DNA from: a bacterium | GTDB lineage: Bacteria; Verrucomicrobiota; Kiritimatiellia; CAIKKV01; CAITUY01 | Assembly (NCBI GenBank): GCA_037143175.1 | Contig: JBAWZF010000001.1 | Span: 42,199-106,198, forward strand | Reading direction: 5' to 3' | Length of the DNA: 64,000 bases | Shown: positions 24,167 through 32,311 of the stretch, piece after piece | How the letters are laid out: each line of letters opens with the position of its first letter | Numbering within the stretch: position 1 is the first letter of the stretch | Notes under the pieces: generated by a model | Seen by the model: only the letters and a program-made list of their open reading frames with translations | What the model was told of the DNA's origin: nothing | Databases searched by the model: none | Program-made: the position numbers and the translations under genes

Positions 24167-25624
24167 TTATGCGTCTGCTAGAAGTTTTTGAAACGAGGCC
24201 ATGGCCTCGCGTTCACGGGGGCCAATATCGTAGTAGATGCAGTCTGTGAAATACGCCAGACAGCTGGCTTCGCTCAACCCTAGTTTGACGGCCTGCTCAT
24301 GTGCGATCTCAGGTATCGCGGCCACACCGTCCTGCTTGGCAGTCTGAATCACCCTTGTTAGCCCCGCGGGATCGGGGTGGTCGCGGCGCACCGCCCACAC
24401 GGCAAATACAAATGGCAGGCCAGTCATTTGGTTCCAGGCTGTAGCCAGATCATAATCACCGCCCGGACCGGGCTTTTCGTAGAGGGCACGATCCCCAATG
24501 ACCACCGAGGCGTCGGCTTCCGTCGGATTTGTAACGATCTGGATGGTGCGCTTCCAATGGTTCTTCAGAAGGATTTGTGCCAAGGCATTTGATGTTCGCG
24601 AAGCTGGATCAAGACAAACTGTGCGCACTTCTTCGAGGGGCCGGTTGCACCGGAGTAAGACGCTGCGGACTTCTTTGCCGGCACAGATCCCGGTGCCTTC
24701 GAGCGCCATAAGTCTCGGGTTGGCGAATAGGGCCGCGACAGGAATCAGCGCCGCATCAATAGTTCCATCCAGTAATGGGGCAATTAACTGAGCCGGGGTG
24801 TTGAGAACCACGTGGGATCCGGGACTAACCTTGGGGATGAATTGTGCCAGAGGGACCGAATTGGCATATTCCGGAGCAGCAAAGGAGTAGGGATGCGGCG
24901 AATGGGCTGTGAACATGGTCACAAACCCGCCGGTCAGGGGAATGTGGCGGGCCTGTGTAAATCCGGCTACGGTCATCTCGGATACGATGGCGTCAGGCGT
25001 TGGGAAATGCTCGATCGAGTCAGCCAGATAGCGGTAGGCACTGCCTTGCGAAAGGATTGAGCCCAGCAACGGAATGATCCGACTGGTGTGAAATTGGTGA
25101 ATCCATAGCGGCAGGGTGGTTGTGGGCTTGGTTAATTCCAAGATGACAACCGTGCCGCCTGGACGAAGAACCCGCCTCATCTCCTGGAAGGCTTTTGCGC
25201 GGTCTTCGATATTTCTCAGGCAGAAGGCGCTGACAATGCTGTCAAATGAATTGTCGCCAAATGCGAGGGCGGTCGCATCTCCAGTTTGATAGGTCGCCCG
25301 GCTTTGCAGGCCAGCCGCCCGTGTTTTCCGGTCGGCGATTTCAATCATCGGGGCAGAGAGATCAATGCCGGTAATTCGAGCCGTCGGGTCCTTTTTCAGC
25401 ACGGCAATCGCCACATCACCTGTGCCACAGCCGATGTCCAGAAAATCCCGGTCACCTCTTGCGAAACCTTTAGAATTAAGGGTTTCTATAGCGCGACGCC
25501 TCCAGATCCGGTGCAGGCCGAATGACATTAAGGCATTCAGGAGGTCATACCGCCGCGCGATGCGGTCGAACATGCGCCGGTTTTCCTCCGCAGGGATGAG
25601 CGCGTCACGAGCGGGGCCTGTCAT
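24167..25624 (-). CDS. menG-mqnA: MenG-MqnA fusion: demethylmenaquinone methyltransferase + chorismate dehydratase
   Basis: 485 residues combining the last and first steps of menaquinone synthesis. Residues ~1-240 are a UbiE/MenG methyltransferase (RRYDLLNALMSFGLHRIWRR; SAM loop FLDIGCGTGDVA at 62-73; RPGGTVVILELTKP; GSAYRYLADSIEHFP). Residues ~246-485 are MqnA-like, a periplasmic-binding-protein fold: FAAPEYANSVPL at the start, LLDGTIDAALIPVAAL, RTSNALAQILL and VVIGDRAL. MqnA dehydrates chorismate to 3-enolpyruvylbenzoate; MenG methylates demethylmenaquinone. The start overlaps the mqnL stop (ATGA). The two activities are far apart in the pathway, so the fusion may serve co-expression rather than channelling. 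Confidence 0.92.
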   Translation of the reverse strand: MTGPARDALIPAEENRRMFDRIARRYDLLNALMSFGLHRIWRRRAIETLNSKGFARGDRDFLDIGCGTGDVAIAVLKKDPTARITGIDLSAPMIEIADRKTRAAGLQSRATYQTGDATALAFGDNSFDSIVSAFCLRNIEDRAKAFQEMRRVLRPGGTVVILELTKPTTTLPLWIHQFHTSRIIPLLGSILSQGSAYRYLADSIEHFPTPDAIVSEMTVAGFTQARHIPLTGGFVTMFTAHSPHPYSFAAPEYANSVPLAQFIPKVSPGSHVVLNTPAQLIAPLLDGTIDAALIPVAALFANPRLMALEGTGICAGKEVRSVLLRCNRPLEEVRTVCLDPASRTSNALAQILLKNHWKRTIQIVTNPTEADASVVIGDRALYEKPGPGGDYDLATAWNQMTGLPFVFAVWAVRRDHPDPAGLTRVIQTAKQDGVAAIPEIAHEQAVKLGLSEASCLAYFTDCIYYDIGPREREAMASFQKLLADA

Positions 25625-27405
25625 CGCTTACGCTCCGGGATTCCGTAACTCGCCCAGTTCTCACTGACCCTACGTTCATGGGCCGGATCGAATGCCACGG
25701 GTTGGCGATATCCGGGCTTCCATGTCGCATCGATGGCGATTGGAAACTGTAGAACCAGTCTGTTCCCGACGATTTCACGCTGTGTGGGGTGGAGATCAAG
25801 GAGCGGATCAAATCGGGTAAACCAGCCCCAGAGAATCATTCGCAAATCATTCAGGGGCACATCGGACGAAACCAGAACATGGAATAGATATTGGCGGGTG
25901 ACGGGGTGTGAGGCCAGCGCCTCACGGATCTCCTCTTTGTTGGCGTCGGGTTGGACCTGGGCCACGAGAAAGGCTTCGCCCACTGCCACCATGGCAATAA
26001 TCTGGCGGTGCACAGCAACAGGGGCAGGCGGGGGCGGCGGGGGTTGAAGTCGGAGTGGCGGGCGATTTCCCCGGGTCCCTAACAGAATCAGTTTACTGCC
26101 GGTATTCATGGATGGTCCGGTAAAATCCAGGGTGTCCTGTGCGGTGGGGGCCAGCAGATGGATCCCTTGGTTGGCGTCAAGCGTTTCCCACAGGGCGTGG
26201 CTGACCTCTTTAAAGTCCCGGACATTGACATCATGGTCCACCACGATCATGATTTTCGTGAGCGAGAGTTGGCCTTCGCCCATGAGTCCAAGGGCATGTT
26301 TGAGCGCTTCCTGTCCGTAGCGTTCTCTGACGGCGGCGATGGCCAGCGGATGAAATCCCGTTTCCGGATAAGCCCATAGATCGCTGATAGCCGGGCGGAT
26401 TAGTTTCAACAAGGGGAGGGTCATTTCCTGGAGGGCCTCTCCAATATAGTAATCCTCCTGAGGGGGCTTGCCGACCACAGTGGCTGGATAGATGGCATCT
26501 TTACGGGCCAGCATGCGATCTACTCGAAAAACCGGAAATATGGCACTGTGAGAATAGTGGCCCAGATGGTCGCCGAAGGGGCCTTCCTGTCGTTCATCAC
26601 CGGGAGTCACCCTTCCTTCCAGCACGAATTCAGCAGTGGCGGGAATACGGTGGCCGGTGCCGGATCGCTTGATAACATCCAATGGGTGGCCCATGAGCAA
26701 GGCGGCTAGCAGTCGTTCATCGATCCCTTCCGGGAGGGGCGTGATGGCGGCAATGGTCAGCGCTGGCGGGCCCCCCAGAATAACACTTAGGGGAAGCGAT
26801 TCCCCGCGGGCGGCGGCGATTTGGAAATGGAAACCGCCCCCTTTTTCGATCTGCCAGTGCATTCCTGTGCTGGTGGCGTCATAACGTTGCAGGCGGTAAA
26901 TGCCGAGATTGCCCGCCCCTGTAAGCGGATCAACCGTATGGACCAGTGGCAAGGTGAAAAAGGGCCCACCATCAAGCGGCCAGCAGGTCAGGCAGGGTAA
27001 TAGATCCAGTCGGGCAGGGCTAAAGCATTGATCAAGAATGGGGCCGCGGCGTACGGTTCTCATACGGGCTTTGGCTACTTTCCAGAGCTCGCGACGTTCT
27101 GCCCACACCGCCGACAGCGTGGGGGGCATGAAGCGTTCAGCGAGGCGAACCAAATCTTCACCTATGGCCCCGGGGTGACGCCCAAAAGCCATCTCAACCC
27201 GTTCGGGGGTTCCATAAAGATTGGAGACCAGGCGATAAGGTGAACCTTTGATCCGTTCAAATAAAATCGCAGGGCCCTGCTCGGCCAGAAGCCGGTGTTG
27301 GATGATTGTAATGTCCTGATCCGGATCGACTTCCTCCGTAACTCGGGCGAGTTGCCCTTTGGCTTCAAGTTGATTGATAAATCCCCGGAGATCAGTGGCA
27401 CTCAA
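25621..27405 (-). CDS. mqnL: UbiD-family decarboxylase (MqnL)
   Basis: 594 residues of the UbiD prenylated-FMN-dependent decarboxylase family. Signatures: LRGFINQLEAKGQLARVTEEVDP-like start (segment DLRGFINQLEAKGQL), TGAGNLGIYRLQRYD with MHWQIEKGGG, the catalytic region EGPFGDHLGHYS, and the C-terminal IVVDHDVNVRDFKEV. The stretch LRLQPPPPPPAP near residue 455 is an unusual proline run. In the futalosine pathway a UbiD-like enzyme decarboxylates the prenylated 1,4-dihydroxy-6-naphthoate; its position between the ubiX-like gene and menG-mqnA supports that role. It overlaps both neighbours by four bases. Confidence 0.92.
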   Translation of the reverse strand: MSATDLRGFINQLEAKGQLARVTEEVDPDQDITIIQHRLLAEQGPAILFERIKGSPYRLVSNLYGTPERVEMAFGRHPGAIGEDLVRLAERFMPPTLSAVWAERRELWKVAKARMRTVRRGPILDQCFSPARLDLLPCLTCWPLDGGPFFTLPLVHTVDPLTGAGNLGIYRLQRYDATSTGMHWQIEKGGGFHFQIAAARGESLPLSVILGGPPALTIAAITPLPEGIDERLLAALLMGHPLDVIKRSGTGHRIPATAEFVLEGRVTPGDERQEGPFGDHLGHYSHSAIFPVFRVDRMLARKDAIYPATVVGKPPQEDYYIGEALQEMTLPLLKLIRPAISDLWAYPETGFHPLAIAAVRERYGQEALKHALGLMGEGQLSLTKIMIVVDHDVNVRDFKEVSHALWETLDANQGIHLLAPTAQDTLDFTGPSMNTGSKLILLGTRGNRPPLRLQPPPPPPAPVAVHRQIIAMVAVGEAFLVAQVQPDANKEEIREALASHPVTRQYLFHVLVSSDVPLNDLRMILWGWFTRFDPLLDLHPTQREIVGNRLVLQFPIAIDATWKPGYRQPVAFDPAHERRVSENWASYGIPERKR

Positions 27406-27962
27406 GAGATGGTCTCCCAGTTTGTGGGGGCGGGGTGCCCCAGAACGGCCAGCACACGATCCACGTAGAGTTCAAGGAGGTCAGTCATGGTGACCTGACG
27501 AGGGTCCCTGCCGGCAACCTGGTAAAAGGGAGGGGAAAGAGGCATGATCACGCCGCCGGCACCAGCTACTGTGGCGGCATTATTCAAATCGATTTGAGTC
27601 CAGGGCGATTCTCGCACGCAGAGCACCAGTTTGCGTTGTTCCTTCAGGTGACAATGTGCTGCGCGTGAGATCAAGGTGTCGGCAATGCCGTGTGCCACTT
27701 TAGCCAGTGTGTTGGTGGAGCAGGGAAGGATGACCATCCCAGCCGAGGGAACCGAACCTGATGACACGGGGGCTGCGAGATCGGTGTCGTCAAAGACCCT
27801 GGCGGCCATCGCGGCCAGCTTGGAAAAATCGCCGTATTCACGTTCATATACATTCCGACCCCAGGCGCTGGCCACCAGCGCGACCGGCCATGGCGATTTC
27901 CTGATCAGAAGTTCTGCGGCATATGACCCGGTGGCACCACTTACAGCGAGTAATAGATTCAT
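27402..27962 (-). CDS. mqnM: UbiX-family flavin prenyltransferase (MqnM)
   Basis: 186 residues from ATG 27962; a GTG at 27980 would add six residues but does not fit the family start. Makes prenylated FMN, the cofactor of UbiD enzymes. Features are the FMN-binding N-terminus LLLAVSGATGSYAAELL, VILPCSTNTLAKVAHGIADTL-like segment (PCSTNTLAKVAHGIAD), and LVLCVRESPWTQIDLNN with VIMPLSPPFY, all standard in UbiX/Pad1. It is directly coupled to the UbiD-like mqnL by a 4-base overlap, so cofactor maker and user are translated together. Confidence 0.93.
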   Translation of the reverse strand: MNLLLAVSGATGSYAAELLIRKSPWPVALVASAWGRNVYEREYGDFSKLAAMAARVFDDTDLAAPVSSGSVPSAGMVILPCSTNTLAKVAHGIADTLISRAAHCHLKEQRKLVLCVRESPWTQIDLNNAATVAGAGGVIMPLSPPFYQVAGRDPRQVTMTDLLELYVDRVLAVLGHPAPTNWETIS

Positions 27963-27973
27963 TTTCAAACCAC

Positions 27974-28001
27974 TTTTCACATCTCACGTTTCACATCTCA
28001 C
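27974..28001. repeat. Two tandem copies of TTTCACATCTCAC
   Basis: A 13-base word occurs at 27975-27987 and 27989-28001, a 14-base period, in the only sizeable gap between menaquinone genes (ubiX-like start to mqnB-mqnP stop). No promoter or hairpin is evident. It looks like one of the degenerate short-word repeats that accumulate between genes in some bacterial lineages; a function is not apparent. Confidence 0.7.
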
Positions 28002-28004
28002 TAT

Positions 28005-29471
28005 TTACAGCATCGCAATCATGGCTCCGGCAATTCCGGCAATGGCGGATACGGGGAAGAATCTAGCATGAAGTGGCAGCTTTGACCAGTAGGCCAACCC
28101 TAAAGCAGCGATGGTGACGGTCAGCGCCAGCCCAGAGGCCAGTCCCCCGCCGACCAGTACCCAGAGCTGAATGGCGGCGGCTGCAGCGATGAGATGAGTG
28201 AGGGCTGCCACCCATTGGGCACCGGTACTGCCCAGAGCTGCAGGAAGGCTGTGAACACCAATCTCGCGGTCGGCCTTGATGTCCTGCAGGGCGTAAATGA
28301 TATCGAATCCACTGATCCAGCAGAAGGTGAACAGTGTCAACATCAAGGTCGCTCCATCGATGTCGGTAGATCCCCTGACGGCTACGAAGGCCCCCAGAGG
28401 GCCAAGCGCCAGACAGACTCCAATTCCATAATGACAGAGGCAGCTTAACCGCTTAAGTAAAGAATATGTAATCAAAACCAAGGCCGGTATCGTGGACAGT
28501 TTCAGGCACAAAGGGCCAAGTGCCGCACATGCCGCGAGGTAGATAAAGAGGCCGGTGGCCGCAACGCCCCAGGCTTGTTTCGTTGAAAGCTTGCCGCTCG
28601 GGAGTTCGCGGCTTACCGTGCGGGGATTAAGCTGGTCGAGGTGACGGTCAAGGATTCGGTTCATGGCCATGCCCAAGGCTCGTGCGCCAACTCCTGCCAG
28701 CATAATAAGCATTAGGAGGTGAAGTCCCGGCCATTTCCCACCGGCTCCGAGCCAGGCCCCCGCCAGCAGCAGGGGGATACTGAAAATGGTGTGTTCGATT
28801 TTGACGAAATTGAAGAGCCGCGCCATCAGACTTTGAACCGGCGGTGCCAGATGGTGTTCCAGTCCGACAATCACTTCTTCTGCCAGAATGGTGGAGACGC
28901 GTGTGAGATTAAGATGCAATTCCTCGTGGCCGGTGTCATCGGCACGATCACTGACAACCTTCAGCAATTGAAAGGGGATGCCTTTCTGCTGGCACGTCTG
29001 CACAATCGCATAACCTTCCATATCGACCATATCAGCGTGAGCGGCCAGAATGGCCCGGCCCTCGCCACCGAAAACCGGCTCACTGACGGATACCAGTCTT
29101 GCAGAGGGCAGTGAGCGCCAAAGGGATTCAGTGGGGAGCGGCAACGATGGAGCTGTGGGATCTTTTAGCAGGACATCTCCTTCGACGATTTCAGTGATAT
29201 GACACATATGACCGGGGTCAACGGCATGGGTGAGGGCCCCGCAGATTCCCACGTTCAAGATTCGGGTGGCGCCTCGGGCGGTGATGGCGTAATCGGTGGC
29301 GGCCGCCGCATCCTTAGGGCCAATCCCCGCAATGATGATTAAGCCGCCCGGGCGGCGGCCTGCAGCTTGAAAACTATAGGTTGCGAAGGGTTGGTCCAGA
29401 CGTTTTTCGGCCATGAGCAGTTCGAGCAGTGGCTGTGCTTCACTGATCGTGGCCAGAAGAATGGCAATCAT
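28005..29471 (-). CDS. mqnB-mqnP: MqnB-MqnP fusion: futalosine hydrolase + UbiA-type prenyltransferase
   Basis: 488 residues. Residues ~1-205 are a nucleoside phosphorylase-like hydrolase (MqnB): GIGPKDAAAAT, NVGICGAL, catalytic Glu in DMEGYAIVQ (E152) and VSDRADDT (D175). Residues ~215-488 are a membrane prenyltransferase with about eight helices and both polyprenyl-diphosphate motifs: NRILDRHLDQLNPRT (271-285) and DIIYALQDIKADREIG (D390, D397, D401). MqnB removes the base from futalosine or aminofutalosine; MqnP attaches the prenyl tail to dihydroxynaphthoate. The hydrolase is thus tethered to the membrane. The start overlaps the mqnD stop (ATGA). Confidence 0.92.
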   Translation of the reverse strand: MIAILLATISEAQPLLELLMAEKRLDQPFATYSFQAAGRRPGGLIIIAGIGPKDAAAATDYAITARGATRILNVGICGALTHAVDPGHMCHITEIVEGDVLLKDPTAPSLPLPTESLWRSLPSARLVSVSEPVFGGEGRAILAAHADMVDMEGYAIVQTCQQKGIPFQLLKVVSDRADDTGHEELHLNLTRVSTILAEEVIVGLEHHLAPPVQSLMARLFNFVKIEHTIFSIPLLLAGAWLGAGGKWPGLHLLMLIMLAGVGARALGMAMNRILDRHLDQLNPRTVSRELPSGKLSTKQAWGVAATGLFIYLAACAALGPLCLKLSTIPALVLITYSLLKRLSCLCHYGIGVCLALGPLGAFVAVRGSTDIDGATLMLTLFTFCWISGFDIIYALQDIKADREIGVHSLPAALGSTGAQWVAALTHLIAAAAAIQLWVLVGGGLASGLALTVTIAALGLAYWSKLPLHARFFPVSAIAGIAGAMIAML

Positions 29472-30271
29472 TGAATCACCCTCGCCTTACGTGCCATCGA
29501 TTCCAGGACGGCAATGGCCTTGTGGCCGGCTTCACCGAGATCAACGGAGAAGTCGGTGACAAACATATCAATGTGTTTTTTCATGATCGCTTCATCGATT
29601 TCCTGGGCATGTGCACGGACGTAATGAGCGGAGTCCTCAGGATGAGCCCGGGAGTGGATGATAGATCGGCGAAGCATTTTTTCGACTTCGGCGATGACGC
29701 TATTTCCAAGTGTCTTGCGGGCAACAATACAGCCTAAGGGAATGGGCTGGCCCGTTTGCTGCTCCCACCATTGCCCGAGATCTGTAATGCAGGTAAGGCC
29801 CGCTTGCTGGTATACGAAGCGTGACTCATGAATAAGAATGCCGCAATCGGCTTCGCCGGTACGCAGCAGTTCCATGATGCGGTCATAGGGGACAAAGATT
29901 TTCTGCCGGACTTCATGTGCCCAGAGCTGAAGGAGCAGATGTGCGGTAGTGAGTTTGCCGGGGATGGCGATTCGACAGCGGGTGATGTCGACCGGCGCCA
30001 TTGGGGATTTTGACACAAGTAACGGCCCACAGCCGAACCCGAGCGCGGCGCCGGAGTTAAGGAGTTGGTAGTGGTGGCGAACCAGGAGGTAAGTGTAAAA
30101 GGAGATTTTCGTGATGTCGAAAGTGGCATTCAGTGCCAGTTGATTGAGTGTCTCGACGTCATGAAGGTGTACGGATACCTCGTAACCGGCGTTTGCCAAA
30201 AGGCCGGACGCGACGTCATGAAACATCGAGGTGTCATTCGGACAAGGCGAATAGGCCATGGAGAGGTTCAT
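29468..30271 (-). CDS. mqnD: 1,4-dihydroxy-6-naphthoate synthase MqnD
   Basis: 267 residues of the MqnA/MqnD periplasmic-binding-like fold. The start AYSPCPNDTSMFHDVASG is diagnostic, followed by VETLNQLALNATFDITKISF, GFGCGPLLVS, GKLTTAHLLLQLW and a C-terminal HIDMFVTDFSVDLGEAG. It converts cyclic dehypoxanthine futalosine to 1,4-dihydroxy-6-naphthoate. First of the mqn genes in transcription order, 34 bases after the glpD stop, and overlapping mqnB-mqnP by four bases. Confidence 0.95.
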   Translation of the reverse strand: MNLSMAYSPCPNDTSMFHDVASGLLANAGYEVSVHLHDVETLNQLALNATFDITKISFYTYLLVRHHYQLLNSGAALGFGCGPLLVSKSPMAPVDITRCRIAIPGKLTTAHLLLQLWAHEVRQKIFVPYDRIMELLRTGEADCGILIHESRFVYQQAGLTCITDLGQWWEQQTGQPIPLGCIVARKTLGNSVIAEVEKMLRRSIIHSRAHPEDSAHYVRAHAQEIDEAIMKKHIDMFVTDFSVDLGEAGHKAIAVLESMARKARVIQ

Positions 30272-30305
30272 ATTCTAAACTCCTGAATCCTGAATACTCT
30301 TTCGG

Positions 30306-31958
30306 TTAGCTTGGCCAGCAGGGAAGGGCGTTGAGAATGGCCAGTTCCTTATCGAGACGCGGGGCATTCCAGGCGAGTTCGCGCGCCATGATTACGGCGG
30401 CATTCATCAGCGCGGCTTTGGCGGGACGGCCCGCAGATCCCAGGTCGGTTCTCCGCAGAACCACATCGGTCATCGTTTGGGCCATCTCTTCACGCAGGGC
30501 AAAAATGACCTCGGCCCCCGTAACAGGGGTTCCCTCACCCAGTGGCTTTAACCAAAGGGGATTTCCGGTTCCCAGTCGAACGATATCCCGGTAGCAGGTT
30601 CCGTAGTTACCTACAAGGTGGCGTGCAGTGGCTTCTGTCAAGCCCGACTGGATTGCTTCGTTAATGAGCGCCGTTAGATCAGGAATGTCCCCGCCCGGTA
30701 ACGGGCGGATAACGGAGGCTGAACTCGATTTGGGTTGGCCCAACTTGGTTTGAATGATGGCCAAGGTACGGTGTGCCACATCGCGTGCGGTAGTCCATTT
30801 TACTCCGAGAATAGTCAGCAAGCCATTGATATGATCCGCTTTGGCATGATCTAGAATCTGATAGTGATTCAGGAGGCTGGGCTCTCCGTTTGGTGCTACG
30901 TCCTTATCTGCGGCGGGCATGATCCCTGCCTGAATGAACGTAACATCCTCAGGCTTCAGTTGGGCTGCGGGATAAGCGAGATTCAAATTATCAATGAATG
31001 ACTGGACATCCTCCGGGGTGACCTTGAGTTGGTCGGGAGTGCCTGTGTGCGGGCGAAGATAGGTTCCCACCATGGTGCGATCCCGCCAGGGAACGAAGAA
31101 GAAAAGGCGGCCATTTTTCCAGCCTTCTTTGTATGCCGTAAGCCCGATGGCATGACTTGCGATCAGCTGCTTGCGCAAGACGATATTCATGGCCACGGCA
31201 CACTGGTATTCAGGAGTGGTGACCTTTTCGCCTAGCTTTCGTAGAGTTTCCTTGGCCCAGGTTCCGGTATTGTTTACGGTTACTTTGGCATGGATCGTCA
31301 AGGGTTGCTTGGTTATTAGGTCGATGGCGGTGACACCGGTGACATCATGACCGTTTCTTTGGAACCCCGTGACTTCGACGTAGTTGGCCACTATGGCGCC
31401 TGCCAGAACGGCGTCGGTCACAAATCCCAACCCAAGCCGTTCGGTGTTGCCGGTGATGGCATCGTGCCATAGGGCGGTGCCCGTAAAGCAGGGATTATTC
31501 AAGGCCGGGGCGATGGCCAGCCAATCGGCGCGTGAGCCAATTTGGCCATTTGGAATCGTTTTATCAAGGGGAAGCCCCTGGTTCCGATCCCGGCTCAAGA
31601 GGTCATAAGCCAGCAGGCCGCAGAACATGACCTCTCGGCTCTTCATTCCATGTCCGTAGGTTGGCATGGCACAGGGGAGGGGGGTAACGAGGTGGGGGGC
31701 AATTTGCAATAATGTACGCCGCTCGAGGACGGATTGGCGCACACGAGGAAGATTGGCCTGTTGCAGGTAACGAATGCCGCCATGGAGGATTTTCAGGCTG
31801 TTGGCTGACGTGGCGGAACAGAAGTCTGATTTTTCAACCAAGGCCACATTGAGGCCCGCCGAGGCGGCTTCCCGGGCCAGGGTAACCCCGTGAATGCCAC
31901 CCCCGATGATTAAAATGTCAAATTCGCGCCCCGAAAGGCTGGCAATATCCCTATTCAT
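30306..31958 (-). CDS. glpD: FAD-dependent glycerol-3-phosphate dehydrogenase
   Basis: 550 residues from ATG 31958, which has AGGGAG directly upstream; a longer in-frame start at 31994 lacks one. The Rossmann FAD loop is FDILIIGGGIHGVTLAREAA, followed by SANSLKILHGGIRYLQQ (the family's SS..LIHGGLRYL), FFFVPWRDRTMVGTY and a C-terminal helical domain. The enzyme oxidises glycerol-3-phosphate and passes electrons to quinone at the membrane. It stands at the head of the menaquinone gene run, 34 bases before mqnD, so shared transcription of a quinone-using enzyme and the quinone pathway is plausible (inference). Confidence 0.92.
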   Translation of the reverse strand: MNRDIASLSGREFDILIIGGGIHGVTLAREAASAGLNVALVEKSDFCSATSANSLKILHGGIRYLQQANLPRVRQSVLERRTLLQIAPHLVTPLPCAMPTYGHGMKSREVMFCGLLAYDLLSRDRNQGLPLDKTIPNGQIGSRADWLAIAPALNNPCFTGTALWHDAITGNTERLGLGFVTDAVLAGAIVANYVEVTGFQRNGHDVTGVTAIDLITKQPLTIHAKVTVNNTGTWAKETLRKLGEKVTTPEYQCAVAMNIVLRKQLIASHAIGLTAYKEGWKNGRLFFFVPWRDRTMVGTYLRPHTGTPDQLKVTPEDVQSFIDNLNLAYPAAQLKPEDVTFIQAGIMPAADKDVAPNGEPSLLNHYQILDHAKADHINGLLTILGVKWTTARDVAHRTLAIIQTKLGQPKSSSASVIRPLPGGDIPDLTALINEAIQSGLTEATARHLVGNYGTCYRDIVRLGTGNPLWLKPLGEGTPVTGAEVIFALREEMAQTMTDVVLRRTDLGSAGRPAKAALMNAAVIMARELAWNAPRLDKELAILNALPCWPS

Positions 31959-31994
31959 TAATTTCTCCCTGTAAAATGCAAAATTCAAACGCAT

Positions 31995-32023
31995 GAGTTA
32001 CTTTGATCTCACGGGCATGTCAA
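31995..32023 (-). promoter_or_regulatory. Weak candidate promoter upstream of glpD
   Basis: On the minus strand, a perfect TTGACA (32018-32023) is followed after 17 bases by TAACTC (31995-32000), a poor -10. It sits 37 bases before the glpD start and could drive the glpD-mqn run. Only the -35 and spacing are convincing. Confidence 0.25.
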
Positions 32024-32132
32024 CTCGAATAGCAGTCTCAAGACTTGCAATTATTGACTGGAGAGTTATATTCAATTTTGTCGTGTAACTGTTAGTATCT
32101 TACTAAGGAGCATTTCGCTAGCCCACGCCTCT

Positions 32133-32288
32133 CAAGGTTTATTCCATCTGTGTGAACGCCTGGTTGCCATTGGAGGCAGGCTCGAGATTGAAAGCGTTGT
32201 TGGGAAGGGCGCAAAGGTTACAGTGGTAGTCCCTGTACGGCGAGATCCCGTGGCATTGGTCTTGGTGGAACGGGACGAGATCGCTTAA
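32133..32288 (+). pseudogene. Remnant: C-terminal end of a sensor histidine kinase
   Basis: This piece of the gap between glpD and the kinase gene translates to QGLFHLCERLVAIGGRLEIE then SVVGKGAKVTVVVP and a stop at 32286-32288. It matches the last part of a NarL-type (HisKA_3) kinase ATPase domain (usual pattern GLxxIRERLExLGGRLEIES-GxGTRVTLxxP). The frame is closed upstream by TGA at 32055-32057 and there is no start, dimerisation domain or N-box, so it is a decayed tail. It stops 23 bases before an intact histidine kinase of a different subfamily. Confidence 0.75.
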
Positions 32289-32311
32289 ATATTCTATATT
32301 TGGGGAGTAAT

